DNA of 64,000 bases from Lachnospiraceae bacterium (GCA_016282745.1 JAEELL010000106.1:46450-110449), one strand, 5' to 3'. Positions 46,396 to 54,446 are shown, numbered from the stretch's first letter. Notes: generated from the sequence alone by a model not told the origin. Made by a program: numbers and translations.

Positions 46396-48099
46396 ATGTA
46401 CTTGGATTTTCTCGTCGAAGTGCCGGATGAAAAGGGCAAGATAACCACCAAGAAGAAGGGCGATGCCATCTACGTCAACTATGAAGTTGGTCGTGAGTAT
46501 CTTCCGGATCGGCAGTACACCATCCTTAAGAGAGTGATCATTGGAAAACTTTCGAAGGCGGACAAAGGAATGATGGTGCCTAACCAGAACTTTCTGACCT
46601 ACTTCCCGGAAGTAGAGCTGCCGGAGGAAAAGTTTAACCCGAACCGCAGCAGTTGCCTTAAGATTGGACCATACATTGTGATCCAGAAGATCCTGGAGGA
46701 GTACAAGATTCCTGAACTCTTGGAAAGGCAGTTTGAAAGCAAGGTTCTTGGGCTTTTCTTGGATCTGATGGCGTATTCGATCATATGTGAGAATAACGCC
46801 GGACAGTACTATCCGATGTACGCTTATGGACATCCACTCTTTACAGAGGGAATGCGGATATACAGCGATACAAAGGTTTCTGATTTCCTGTGCGGTATGA
46901 GCGGCGAGGAAAGTGTAGGATTCCTGAATGATTGGAATTCAACCTGTGATCATAGAGAGAAGAGCTATATTTCGTATGATTCAACGAATAAGAATAGTGA
47001 AGCCGGAAATATCGAGATGGTGGAGTTCGGAGAAGCCAAGGTTGATGTCGGGGCACCGATCTTCAACTACTCCATCGCGTATGATACGAAGAATGCAAAA
47101 CCGCTCTTTTACGAGACTTATCTCGGAAGCATAGCTGATATATCCCAGCTGGAGTCCATGCTTGGGAAGGCAAAAGGCTATGGGTATAAAAACATCGGAT
47201 TCATCCTGGACAGAGGGTATTTTAGCAAAGGAAATATCCGGAAGATGGACGAGTATGGAGACAGTTTCGTGATCATGGTGAAGGGTATGGCGAAGCTGGT
47301 GAACACTCTGGTCCTGAAGAATAAGGGCAGGTTCGAGGAAGAGAGAAAGTACAGCATCCGCAAGCATCATGTGTATTGATTCACTGTAAAGAGCAAGCTG
47401 TATCTTGATGACGAGAATGGCAGATACTTTCATATATACCACAGTATCGGAAAAGAGCATGGAGAAAAGGAAGCGCTTGAGGAGATGCTCGAACGGCTCG
47501 GCAAGAGCCTGAGGGCCCGGTATGGAACGGATTATCAGCTCAGTGACGCTGAGAAGGAATACTTCGATACGTTCTATGACAGTCATGGGATTCTTACGCT
47601 GGTGAAAGAGAAAGATGATGTCATAAAGAGAGCACTACAGCTGTGCGGATACTTCTGCATCGTTACATCCGATAAGATGACAGCTGCTGAAGCGATAGAC
47701 CTGTACTATAGCAGAGATGCTTCGGAGAAGCTTTTCAGAGGTGATAAATCTTATCTGGGGAATAAGAGCGAAAGAACACATTATACAGAGTCGACAGAGG
47801 CAAAGATTTTTGTTGAATTCGTGGCGTTGATCGTTCGGAACAGGATCTATACCAGACTCAAGGAAGAATTGGAAAGGATAGATGAAAAACCGAATTACAT
47901 GACCGTCCCGGCTGCCATAAGGGAACTGGAGAAAATAGAGATGATACGAGGCCATGATCAGGTGTACCGGCTTGATCATGCGGTAACGAAAACGCAGAAA
48001 ACAATACTGAATGCGTTTGAGATGGATGCCGCATATGTAAAGCACAGGGCACAGCGGATCAGTGAACAGTTAAAGATCGCAGATGAGATCAGGAGGTAG
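46396..48099 (+). pseudogene. IS4/IS1634-family transposase with in-frame stop
   Basis: One reading frame of 1704 bases interrupted by a single TGA at 47377-47379 after KYSIRKHHVY; the frame resumes at once with FTVKSKLYLDDENGRYFHIY. The product (about 567 residues) has the DDE layout: YDST near 197 after the N-terminal region, GFILDRGYFS near 272, and AEAIDLYYSRDASEKLFRGD with the Y-(2)-R-(3)-E signature in the second half. One base change (probably GGA to TGA) would restore it. There is a good GGAGG ribosome binding site. As it stands the element cannot make a full transposase. Confidence 0.85.
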
Positions 48100-48105
48100 C
48101 AGATT

Positions 48106-48372
48106 ATGGCACGTATGACAAAGGAAAGCCTTGAGGCAAAGATCATAAAAGCAGAAGAAAAAGTAGCAAGCACTGGAAAAATCTACAATGCGGCTTGTGA
48201 AGAACTTCAGGAATTAAGGAACAAGATGGCTGCCATCGAGAACGAAGCTTTAGTGGAAGCATTCGTGAGGAGCAATAAGACTCTGGAGGAGGCATTGGCG
48301 TTTTTGGCATCGGATGTGAAAGAAGAATCTCACACAGCGAAAAGGCGTGGTGGGAGAAAGAGAAAAGCGTAA
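48106..48372 (+). CDS. IS accessory coiled-coil protein
   Basis: An 88-residue helical basic protein, six bases after the transposase with AGGAGG upstream: TKESLEAKIIKAEEKVAST, then a helix and a Lys/Arg tail (AKRRGGRKRKA). Its base composition matches the transposase, so it belongs to the IS. I recall such short helical genes next to this transposase type in Clostridia. Function unknown; the tail could bind DNA. Confidence 0.65.
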   Translation: MARMTKESLEAKIIKAEEKVASTGKIYNAACEELQELRNKMAAIENEALVEAFVRSNKTLEEALAFLASDVKEESHTAKRRGGRKRKA

Positions 48373-48376
48373 GGAA

Positions 48377-48595
48377 ATGGAAGAAATCTCAAGAATCAGA
48401 ATAAAAGAATATTGCCGAAGTCATAAAACTAAAAAAGCTGAGCAATTAGCTCGGCTTGTAGAGATGTCTTACGATCTTTATTGTGAAGGCACGGACTATG
48501 ATGCAATAATTCTTGAATGCTTGATAGAACGGGAGAAAGATCCAGAGTTAAGAAAAGCAATTGAAGATCTGGATGATTTTCTCTTTCCGTATTAA
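48377..48595 (+). CDS. Small hypothetical protein at the IS right end
   Basis: A 72-residue acidic helical protein starting at ATG 48377 four bases after the previous stop (GTAAGGAA). Composition is closer to the AT-rich surroundings than to the transposase. I do not recognise it. It lies inside the proposed right terminal repeat. Confidence 0.5.
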   Translation: MEEISRIRIKEYCRSHKTKKAEQLARLVEMSYDLYCEGTDYDAIILECLIEREKDPELRKAIEDLDDFLFPY

Positions 48596-48713
48596 GAAGA
48601 AGTTTAGTGTCACTATTTCAGGAAGTTAACGAAATTTGTGCAGTCTGTCCGCAGAAAGTGTTCTTGAACTATAAAGAAACTTAAAAACAACAATAATATG
48701 TAAGCAAAATATG

Positions 48714-48747
48714 TTGACAAGAACTAGCTAGATATGATATTCTAGTT
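48714..48747 (+). promoter_or_regulatory. Promoter with overlapping operator for the XRE/ImmA genes
   Basis: TTGACA (48714-48719) with TATTCT at 48738-48743 (18-base spacer; GATATT with 16 is the alternative). Inverted arms AACTAG (48722-48727) and CTAGTT (48742-48747) overlap spacer and -10, a typical operator for an autoregulated XRE repressor. A 150-base leader follows before 48904. Confidence 0.6.
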
Positions 48748-48903
48748 AGCAGAAAGTGCTTACAATGCATACACTATAATAACTGTTGTATTTTCCTTCC
48801 GTTTTAAAGATATCCGTAAATCGGATTAGGATAAATGTAAGTAACTATAGTATTAGGATATATACTGTCCGCTTCCTGTGAAGTTAGTGGACTTAGAAAG
48901 GAA

Positions 48904-49305
48904 ATGGATATCGTGAACTTAAAAGAAATAATGGTGTCGCCGGGTGTGGATGAACGTACTTTTGGTCAATTTGTACGGCAATGTCGAGAGGAAAAAGGAT
49001 ATTCAGTACGTGCCTTTGCGAAGATACTAGGTTGCTCAGCAGCATATCTTAGTGACATCGAAAAAGGAAACCGATATGCGCCAAAAAAATATTTAGATAA
49101 GATATTTGAGGTGTTGGATCTTCCTGAAACAGACAGACAAGATTTTGAGGATTTAGCTGGCGCGACGAGAGGTTTTTTGTACGAGGATATCAATTCGTAC
49201 ATGGGACAACAACCACTCGCCAGAGTTGCTTTGCGTACTGCAATGGAAGAGAATGCTTCAGATGAAGATTGGAAAATGTTTATCGAAGGATTAAAGAAGC
49301 AGTAA
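48904..49305 (+). CDS. XRE family transcriptional regulator
   Basis: A 133-residue regulator. The helix-turn-helix spans about 20-75 (FGQFVRQCREEKGYSVRAFA, then LGCSAAYLSDIEKGNR), followed by a helical C-terminus. It pairs with the ImmA/IrrE protease gene 49 bases downstream. This pair is the ImmR/ImmA switch of ICEBs1-type elements: the repressor holds excision and transfer genes off until cleaved. The operator-like promoter at 48714 suggests autoregulation. Start ATG 48904 after AAAGGAA. Confidence 0.85.
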   Translation: MDIVNLKEIMVSPGVDERTFGQFVRQCREEKGYSVRAFAKILGCSAAYLSDIEKGNRYAPKKYLDKIFEVLDLPETDRQDFEDLAGATRGFLYEDINSYMGQQPLARVALRTAMEENASDEDWKMFIEGLKKQ

Positions 49306-49354
49306 ATGATAATCTCTAATCGTAGTCTGTATAGAAGAAAAGAGGAGAATGAAA

Positions 49355-50086
49355 ATGCGATTAGAGTATCCAATGAAGGAAAATGGGATGTACATCCTTA
49401 GTAAGAAGAATTTTGATGAGATTGCCACGAATGTTCTACTTGAATATATGCCTGACACTTTGAACTATCCTAAAGCAACAGATATTGAATATTTAGCTGA
49501 AGAATGCTTGTATTTAGATATAAAACATGATTATATAGTGCCGAATGGTAAAGTGTTGGGTATGATAGCATTCTCGGACACACAGTTTAAAACCTATGAT
49601 TTCGAAGCAGAAGAAAAAGTGATAGAGATGCAAGAAGGCACAATGTTAATTGATATGAGTTTAATTGGCACTGAAAATAGAGCTAGAAAAAGATTTACCG
49701 AAGCGCACGAAGCATCACATTGGATTTGTCATAGAAGCTATCATTCTCCTTCTAATAGACAATATGATTTCCGTATTAACAATTATGTTGCATGCAGAAC
49801 TGAAAATATTGAGGCATATGGAGTAAAGAATAAGATAGTTAAATCGGATAATGATTGGGAAGAGTGGCAAGCAGATAGTCTTGCGGCTGCATTGCTTATG
49901 CCTAAGGATACATTTATACTTGCAGCAAAAGAAGCGATGAATGAACGAGGCATTTGGAGAGGATACTTGTCTATGCAATATGATGTGCAGATTATAAACA
50001 AGGTAATTAGTGAGCTTGCACATGTTTTTGATGTTTCGTTTAAAGCAGCAAAGATAAGAATGCTACATTTGGGATTGATTGGATAA
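49355..50086 (+). CDS. ImmA/IrrE family metallo-endopeptidase
   Basis: A 243-residue zinc protease with H118-E119-A-S-H122 (FTEAHEASHWICH) and the downstream glutamate in EWQADSLAAALLMP. The C-terminal ~70 residues are helical. ImmA proteases cut their partner XRE repressor after DNA damage or cell signals and so induce the mobile element. The ATG at 49355 is better spaced from AGAGGAG than the ATG at 49349. A terminator follows. Confidence 0.88.
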   Translation: MRLEYPMKENGMYILSKKNFDEIATNVLLEYMPDTLNYPKATDIEYLAEECLYLDIKHDYIVPNGKVLGMIAFSDTQFKTYDFEAEEKVIEMQEGTMLIDMSLIGTENRARKRFTEAHEASHWICHRSYHSPSNRQYDFRINNYVACRTENIEAYGVKNKIVKSDNDWEEWQADSLAAALLMPKDTFILAAKEAMNERGIWRGYLSMQYDVQIINKVISELAHVFDVSFKAAKIRMLHLGLIG

Positions 50087-50099
50087 TAAAGATAAATAG

Positions 50100-50126
50100 A
50101 GGATGGAATAAAATCCATCCTTTTTT
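50100..50126 (+). terminator. Rho-independent terminator after immA
   Basis: Stem AGGATGGA (50100-50107) with TCCATCCT (50114-50121), six-base loop, six T. Confidence 0.85.
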
Positions 50127-50180
50127 CAACTAAAATGTGTAAGCAAAAAAAGCGACACTTGTTAACGAAAGGGAGATATA

Positions 50181-50426
50181 ATGCAGGAGAATTACAAAGA
50201 AGAATATATAGGAGAAGTGCGAACCATTAAAGAAAATCGAAAAGGAAAACTTTTGTTTCGAGTAGCATCTGGTGAGAACGGATTAGCTATTGTTATAAAA
50301 AATCGAGGTTCCGATGAAACGGTAAAAATTACATTAGCTACCCTTAAGGAATGTTGCAATAAGAGTTTTGAAGATGCCAAATATAGATTTATTAGTTATA
50401 AAGACTCATCAACTAAAAACAAATAA
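50181..50426 (+). CDS. Hypothetical small ICE protein
   Basis: An 81-residue basic protein with a good ribosome binding site (GGGAGAT) and ATG 50181. It has beta-rich stretches (EEYIGEVRTIKENRKGKLLF, then GLAIVIKNRGSDETVKITL) and a short helix. I do not recognise it. It stands alone between two terminators. Confidence 0.6.
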   Translation: MQENYKEEYIGEVRTIKENRKGKLLFRVASGENGLAIVIKNRGSDETVKITLATLKECCNKSFEDAKYRFISYKDSSTKNK

Positions 50427-50456
50427 TAGATAAATTCACCAAAGAGTTGCAAAGAC

Positions 50457-50526
50457 GACCAGGTTAATGATGAATGGAAAGTAGTGTAGTGTTCTATTCT
50501 ATTCATCATATAATCGGGTCTTTTTT
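50457..50526 (+). terminator. Rho-independent terminator with long imperfect stem
   Basis: GACC-GGTTA-TGATGAAT (from 50457) pairs imperfectly with ATTCATCA-TAATC-GGGTC (to 50520), then six T. Confidence 0.65.
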
Positions 50527-50575
50527 ATTTTGAAGAAGTGGAAAAACATGACAGAACAGTGAGGAGGTGAGCAGA

Positions 50576-50878
50576 GTGGCTATGGTAGATGTACAAGAAT
50601 ACAATTCAGATATTCAATTTCAAATCGGTCAGAGAATTCAAAATTTACGCATTGCCAAAGGAATAGCGGCAATCGATCTGGCTGTAGAACTTGGAATTGG
50701 TAAAAATCAGATGTCAAGAATTGAAAATGGAAGAGCTAACTGTACACTTCCTCAATTATTTATTTTGATACAGATACTTGGTTGCTCTGCCGACTATCTT
50801 CTTTACGGAAAAGAGCCTTTGACTATTTCGCAGGAACAGGCAGATTCAATTCGGAATTTATTGCAATCTTTCGCTTAA
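50576..50878 (+). CDS. XRE family transcriptional regulator
   Basis: A 100-residue regulator with the helix-turn-helix near 20-75 (GQRIQNLRIAKGIAAIDLAV, then IGKNQMSRIENGRAN, LGCSADYLLYG) and a short C-terminal helix. GAGGAGGTGA at 50561-50570 points to the GTG at 50576 as start, with ATG 50582 as alternative. It is the first of a run of control genes before xis/int. Confidence 0.82.
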   Translation: MAMVDVQEYNSDIQFQIGQRIQNLRIAKGIAAIDLAVELGIGKNQMSRIENGRANCTLPQLFILIQILGCSADYLLYGKEPLTISQEQADSIRNLLQSFA

Positions 50879-50885
50879 AAATCAT

Positions 50886-51018
50886 AGTAGTCTTTAAAAG
50901 GCTACTGAAGGTGAAAAGTTAGTCCTCATAGGTGGAGCATCAAAAGGAGAAATATATTACCATATAAATGTGCTTAAGAAAAGCACACCATCAGAGAGTG
51001 GAGGCGCCAATACTCTCC
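50886..51018 (+). promoter_or_regulatory. Structured leader with three hairpins
   Basis: Three stems in the 170-base gap before 51048: AGTAGTCTTT/AAAAGGCTACT (50886-50906), GTGCTT/AAGCAC (50969-50985), and GAGAGT/ACTCTC (50994-51017) enclosing GGAGGCGCC. There is no T tract, so it is more likely a translation or RNA stability control than a terminator. Confidence 0.45.
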
Positions 51019-51047
51019 TTAAATATCAAAAAAGGAGAATTAAAAAT

Positions 51048-51479
51048 ATGAACATTAAGTTGGAAAGAAAATATCAAACAGTGAATGACGAAGTTGTAAA
51101 GAAGGAAAAAGAAGTTCTTGGGCTGGCTGTAGCATTTATACGCACACGCATGGCAGACTCAAAAGTTAATCTTATATCGGAAACGATGGAGGAAGTTGCA
51201 AACCATCTTGAGGTGGAGCTTCTTGATGTAATTGTGGATCGTTCGGGATCTAGACATGTGGACAGAAAGGAAATTAACGATTTATATGAATGGTTCGATG
51301 TTGCGCCGGTAAGTCTTTTATTGCTTGAAAGTCTCTCGGCTATAAGTAGCGATGAAGAGGATGTTGATAGATTTTTGAAGGATATGAACGACAGGGAAAT
51401 TATTACTCTTTGTCTGAAAGATCTTGAAGTCTACTATCCGGAATGCATGGAAGAATTGATGCGCCAGGATAAGGAGTAA
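51048..51479 (+). CDS. Resolvase-fold protein without DNA-binding domain
   Basis: A 143-residue protein starting at ATG 51048 after AAAGGAG. It follows the outline of the serine resolvase catalytic domain: LGLAVAFIRTRMADSKVNL, then LLDVIVDRSGSRHVDRKEIN and SLSAISSDEEDVDRFLKDM, which parallel the strand-1, D-x-G-x-S and S-L-D-R-L-S-R-D motifs. The usual recombinase and zinc-ribbon domains are missing, and the SLDR arginines are changed, so recombination activity is unlikely. It may be a regulator derived from a resolvase. Its stop overlaps the next start (TAATG). Confidence 0.55.
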   Translation: MNIKLERKYQTVNDEVVKKEKEVLGLAVAFIRTRMADSKVNLISETMEEVANHLEVELLDVIVDRSGSRHVDRKEINDLYEWFDVAPVSLLLLESLSAISSDEEDVDRFLKDMNDREIITLCLKDLEVYYPECMEELMRQDKE

Positions 51480-51652
51480 TGGCAGTCAGGTATCGTGGCG
51501 GAGGCGTCAATCCTCCACTGTCAGTATCAGATTACAGGTTTGTCATAACGGCAGTTGGAACAGTTGTATATGATTCTGGAGGAAAATATATCAGGAAATA
51601 TGAAACTGAGGATTCTGCAGTTGAGATGGTTCGACTAGCACAAGAGAGGTGA
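51479..51652 (+). CDS. Small ICE protein (57 residues)
   Basis: A 57-codon frame starting in a TAATG overlap with AAGGAG just upstream. The product (MAVRYRGGGVNPPLSVSDYR..., then VITAVGTVVYDSGGKYIRKY) is a small beta-rich protein ending in a helix. The RGGGVNPPL part is encoded by a GGAGG/CCTCC hairpin (51495-51518). I recall similar small proteins near integrase ends of related elements. Function unknown. Confidence 0.6.
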   Translation: MAVRYRGGGVNPPLSVSDYRFVITAVGTVVYDSGGKYIRKYETEDSAVEMVRLAQER

Positions 51653-51657
51653 ACGAA

Positions 51658-52014
51658 TTGATATATGATGAAGAAAAAATAAGAGAAGTACTTAAAAAAC
51701 TTCGTGAGCAAATGGGAAAAACACAAGCTGAAATGTCAGAAATACTCAACATAAGTGTGATTCATTATTCTCAGATAGAACAGGGAAGACGCAAAATGAG
51801 TCTTGAGCTGTTATTGAGGATAGCAGATGTATTTGAAGTAGATCCTAATACAATACTTGGAATCAATACAAAAAGTGAAACAGAGGATTCTACGATTGTC
51901 GATTTGCTCAAGCGGTTAAATAAATTAAAACCTGAAGAAAAGATGTATGTGTTGTCTGTATATGACGCATTTATGGATGGTTATTACGCAAGAAGAGGAG
52001 CGATTGCTGTATGA
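51658..52014 (+). CDS. XRE family transcriptional regulator
   Basis: A 118-residue regulator with the helix-turn-helix near 8-65 (VLKKLREQMGKTQAEMSEIL, then ISVIHYSQIEQGRRKMSLEL, FEVDPNTILG) and a C-terminal helix. AGAGAGGTGA suggests the TTG at 51658; GTG 51649 lies inside that site. Its end overlaps the next gene (ATGA). Confidence 0.8.
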   Translation: MIYDEEKIREVLKKLREQMGKTQAEMSEILNISVIHYSQIEQGRRKMSLELLLRIADVFEVDPNTILGINTKSETEDSTIVDLLKRLNKLKPEEKMYVLSVYDAFMDGYYARRGAIAV

Positions 52015-52430
52015 GTAGAAAAGGAAGAAATAAAAAAACATTGCTTTCTGAACCGTTGAAATGTGTGGTTTTACTTTCATCGGACGAAGAAATCGATTGC
52101 TTATTAGCGGAGCGAAAAGAAAATAAGCAGTTGAACAGAGTTAATGAGTTTGTAGACCGCAATAATCTAATACCTATGAAGATCTATCGAACAGGTATTT
52201 TCGGAAGAAGAGTTAGTAATGAGATATTTCAGACAGCAGTCAGATATATGCAGGCGGGCAAGGCAGAAGCATTGGTTGCTGTCAATCTTGATGCAATTTC
52301 TTACGGGATTGCAGATGCATATTATAAAGTTGGAGTTGTTAGAGAAGCTGGTTTTAGGCTGTTTACAGTAGATGAAAAGGAACCAATGCTTGATATTTAT
52401 ACTCCACCAAAGAAGAAAATGGAGGAATAA
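52011..52430 (+). CDS. Second resolvase-fold-like protein
   Basis: A 139-residue soluble protein beginning in an ATGA overlap. The middle (VNEFVDRNNLIPMKIYRTGI, FQTAVRYMQAGKAEALVAVN, LDAISYGIADAYYKVGVVRE, AGFRLFTVDE) follows the alpha/beta order of a serine-recombinase N-terminal domain. I see no catalytic serine motif and no DNA-binding domain. It is probably a regulator or accessory protein of the integration module. The family call is tentative. Confidence 0.5.
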   Translation: MSRKGRNKKTLLSEPLKCVVLLSSDEEIDCLLAERKENKQLNRVNEFVDRNNLIPMKIYRTGIFGRRVSNEIFQTAVRYMQAGKAEALVAVNLDAISYGIADAYYKVGVVREAGFRLFTVDEKEPMLDIYTPPKKKMEE

Positions 52431-52435
52431 GCGAC

Positions 52436-52804
52436 ATGGATATAAGAAGAAATACGATTGTTTGGGCTGATTTGAAAAATCAAAAAGGGCATATTCAGTC
52501 CGGTAGAAGACCCTGCATGATTGTCAGTTGCGATATTGCCAATAAACATGCACCTGTTTATACGGTTATTCCTGGGACAACTCAGATGGAAAAAGCTGAT
52601 TTTCCTGTACATTTTACGGTGCATCCGAAGGATATAAAAGGAGCATTGAAATGGCCTACAGTCTTTCTGACTGAGCAGTTGACGACAATTGACAAAGATC
52701 AGATTATTCAGATTGCAGGTTATGTATCGAATGAAGATATCATTCGTACTGCCAATGAAATGATTGTGAGACAGCTTGAGTTGGGAGGTAATGCGAATGC
52801 ATGA
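52436..52804 (+). CDS. MazF/PemK-family toxin
   Basis: A 122-residue protein with the MazF fold: IRRNTIVWADLKNQKGHIQS, GRRPCMIVSCDIAN, VYTVIPGTTQ and a VFLTEQLTTIDKDQI segment. MazF toxins are ribosome-independent mRNA interferases. The expected antitoxin would be upstream; the resolvase-like gene five bases before is the only candidate and does not look like MazE. On related ICEs a lone MazF-like gene sits before xis/int. Start ATG 52436 after GGAGGAATAAGCGAC. Confidence 0.85.
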   Translation: MDIRRNTIVWADLKNQKGHIQSGRRPCMIVSCDIANKHAPVYTVIPGTTQMEKADFPVHFTVHPKDIKGALKWPTVFLTEQLTTIDKDQIIQIAGYVSNEDIIRTANEMIVRQLELGGNANA

Positions 52805-53024
52805 AGAAAGAATGAATAACGAAGTGTCTATTAATATTCCGGTATGGAGAAGAACTCTTTTGACTATCGTTGAAGCTGCTCAATTTTATCACATTGGTGA
52901 GAAAAGGTTAAGGATGATTGTAGATATGCATCCAGAAGGCGATTTCTATCTTATGAACGGGAACAGGGTTCTCATAAAGAGAGAACTTTTTGAAAAATTT
53001 ATCGCCGAATCGAGCGTGATTTAA
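52797..53024 (+). CDS. xis: Tn916-type excisionase
   Basis: A 75-residue protein with the winged-helix Xis layout: IPVWRRTLLTIVEAAQFYHI, then GEKRLRMIVDMHPEGDFYLM, NGNRVLIKRELFEKFI. Xis bends DNA at the element ends and turns the integrase toward excision. It overlaps the mazF end by eight bases. ATG 52797 is best spaced from GGGAGG at 52783-52788. It lies directly before the integrase gene. Confidence 0.85.
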   Translation: MHEERMNNEVSINIPVWRRTLLTIVEAAQFYHIGEKRLRMIVDMHPEGDFYLMNGNRVLIKRELFEKFIAESSVI

Positions 53025-53053
53025 AAAATATAATGGAAAAGGGGGCACAAATG

Positions 53054-53099
53054 TGGTACAATAATACCATGCTAGGGCTCTCTTTTTTTGAAAGGAGAG
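53054..53099 (+). promoter_or_regulatory. Integrase promoter palindrome and Shine-Dalgarno hairpin
   Basis: Extended -10 TGG-TACAAT (53057-53062) lies in the inverted repeat TGGTA/TACCA (53054-53069). Downstream, CTCTC (53078-53082) can pair with GAGAG (53095-53099), covering part of the integrase ribosome binding site AAAGGAGAG. Both would limit int expression. Confidence 0.45.
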
Positions 53100-53105
53100 A
53101 GATGG

Positions 53106-54305
53106 ATGAGCGAGAAACGACGAGATAATCGTAATAGAATTCTTCGCGAAGGAGAGTACCAGAGAGCAGATGGACGTTATCGCTTTAGATATGTAGATAT
53201 TAACGGAAATGAAGGAAATATTTACAGCTGGCGACTTGACCACAATGATCCAATTCCCAAGGGGAAGAAGATGGAACTTTCTCTTCGTGAAAAGGAAAAA
53301 CAGATTGAGCAGGATATGTTTAATCAGGTTGTTCCGCATGGAGGAAATCTTACAGTATTAGGGTTAGTTGAAAAATATGTAGGATTAAAGGTTGGTGTAA
53401 GGAGCAGTACGAAAGCTGGCTATAAGACTGTTATAAATATCTTGAAAAAAGATGACTTTGGGAAAATGCGCATAGATAAGGTGAAATTATCGGATGCAAA
53501 GGCATGGCTCATTAAGTTACAGCAAGTCGATAAAAGGAGCTACAGTTCCATTCATACAATCAGAGGTGTCCTTAGACCTGCTTTTCAAATGGCTGAGCAG
53601 GATGATCTGATAAGAAAGAATCCATTTGCTTTTGAATTAGTGACAGTAATTGTGAATGATAGTGTAAGAAGAGAAGCTATCACAAGAAAACAGGAAAGAG
53701 ATTTTCTTCGTTTTGTGAAGGAAGATCAGCACTTTAGCAGATATTATGATGCTATTTATATTCTTTTTAATACAGGTCTTAGAATCTCTGAATTTTGCGG
53801 ATTAACCAAGTCAGATATTGATTTTAAGAAAAAAAGAATACGAGTGGATCATCAATTATTGAGAACAAGTAATATGCAGTATATAATTGAGAAGCCGAAG
53901 ACGGAAAGCGGTGAAAGGTTTGTGCCTATGTCTGAAGAGGTAGAGCAGTGTTTCAGAAGGATTATCAAAAACAGGCCCGAACCGACAGTCGAGCCAATTA
54001 TTGATGGTAAGATTGGTTTCTTATTTCTGGATAAGAATGATAGACCTATGGTTGCTTTGCACTGGGAAAAATATTTCCAGCATATTTGTGAAAAGTACAA
54101 TAGTATCTACAAGATTCAAATGCCGAAGGTGACTCCTCATGTGTGCAGGCATACATTTTGTTCTAAAATGGCATCGTCAGGTATGAATCCCAAGATGTTG
54201 CAGTATATTATGGGACATTCAGATATCAGCGTTACAATGAACACGTATACACATGTGACTTTTGATGATGCAAAGGATGATTTCTTAAAAGCAATAAATG
54301 AGTAG
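53106..54305 (+). CDS. int: Tn916-family tyrosine integrase
   Basis: A 399-residue integrase. The N-terminal arm-binding domain (about 1-75, RILREGEYQRADGRYRFRYV) is of the Tn916 Int type. A SAM-like core-binding domain follows (80-170). The catalytic domain has R226 (GLRISEF), H345-V-C-R348-H, H371 (MGHSDISVT) and nucleophile Y381 (NTYTHV). It integrates and excises the element. ATG 53106 is in frame and spaced from AAAGGAGAG; the ORF from 53088 is longer but lacks a site. Arm-type repeats follow downstream. Confidence 0.92.
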   Translation: MSEKRRDNRNRILREGEYQRADGRYRFRYVDINGNEGNIYSWRLDHNDPIPKGKKMELSLREKEKQIEQDMFNQVVPHGGNLTVLGLVEKYVGLKVGVRSSTKAGYKTVINILKKDDFGKMRIDKVKLSDAKAWLIKLQQVDKRSYSSIHTIRGVLRPAFQMAEQDDLIRKNPFAFELVTVIVNDSVRREAITRKQERDFLRFVKEDQHFSRYYDAIYILFNTGLRISEFCGLTKSDIDFKKKRIRVDHQLLRTSNMQYIIEKPKTESGERFVPMSEEVEQCFRRIIKNRPEPTVEPIIDGKIGFLFLDKNDRPMVALHWEKYFQHICEKYNSIYKIQMPKVTPHVCRHTFCSKMASSGMNPKMLQYIMGHSDISVTMNTYTHVTFDDAKDDFLKAINE

Positions 54306-54320
54306 CTGAACATTCCATAT

Positions 54321-54446
54321 GGCAGAATAATCTTTGGTAAATGGCTTGTTTACTATATTTGAGGAAAATATATTATCGTTCCCCAACGGCAGAATTGCCT
54401 TTGGTACGGACTTGAAATTTACCAAAGATTTTACCAAAATTGCCGA
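54321..54446. repeat. Integrase arm-type repeats near the ICE right end
   Basis: GGCAGAAT-NNN-CTTTGGTA occurs at 54321-54340 and 54388-54407 as direct copies. Inverted copies follow: ATTTACCAAAGATT at 54417-54430, an exact 14-base inverse of 54329-54342, and TTTTACCAAAATTGCCG at 54429-54445. The motif cluster just after int, before the first backbone gene, suggests Int binding sites. The att core is probably between 54446 and 54545. Confidence 0.6.

Larger units (their letters stand above)
46360..48613 (+). mobile_element. IS4/IS1634-type insertion sequence with accessory genes
   Basis: The transposase frame 46396-48099 and small genes to 48595 are bounded by GTGGCACTAAA (46360-46370) and its inverted match TTTAGTGTCAC (48603-48613, 10 of 11). 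The transposase region is visibly richer in G+C than its surroundings. No target duplication was identified, so the exact ends are tentative. The element lies between the T7SS cargo and the ICE control genes. Confidence 0.55.

Noticed and set aside
47377..47379. TGA read as selenocysteine in the transposase
   Set aside because: No SECIS-like hairpin was seen after it, and transposases of this type do not use selenocysteine.
50967..51051. 27-codon leader peptide overlapping the 51048 start
   Set aside because: The nearest ribosome binding site is about 15 bases from its ATG, and the sequence shows no regulatory residue run.
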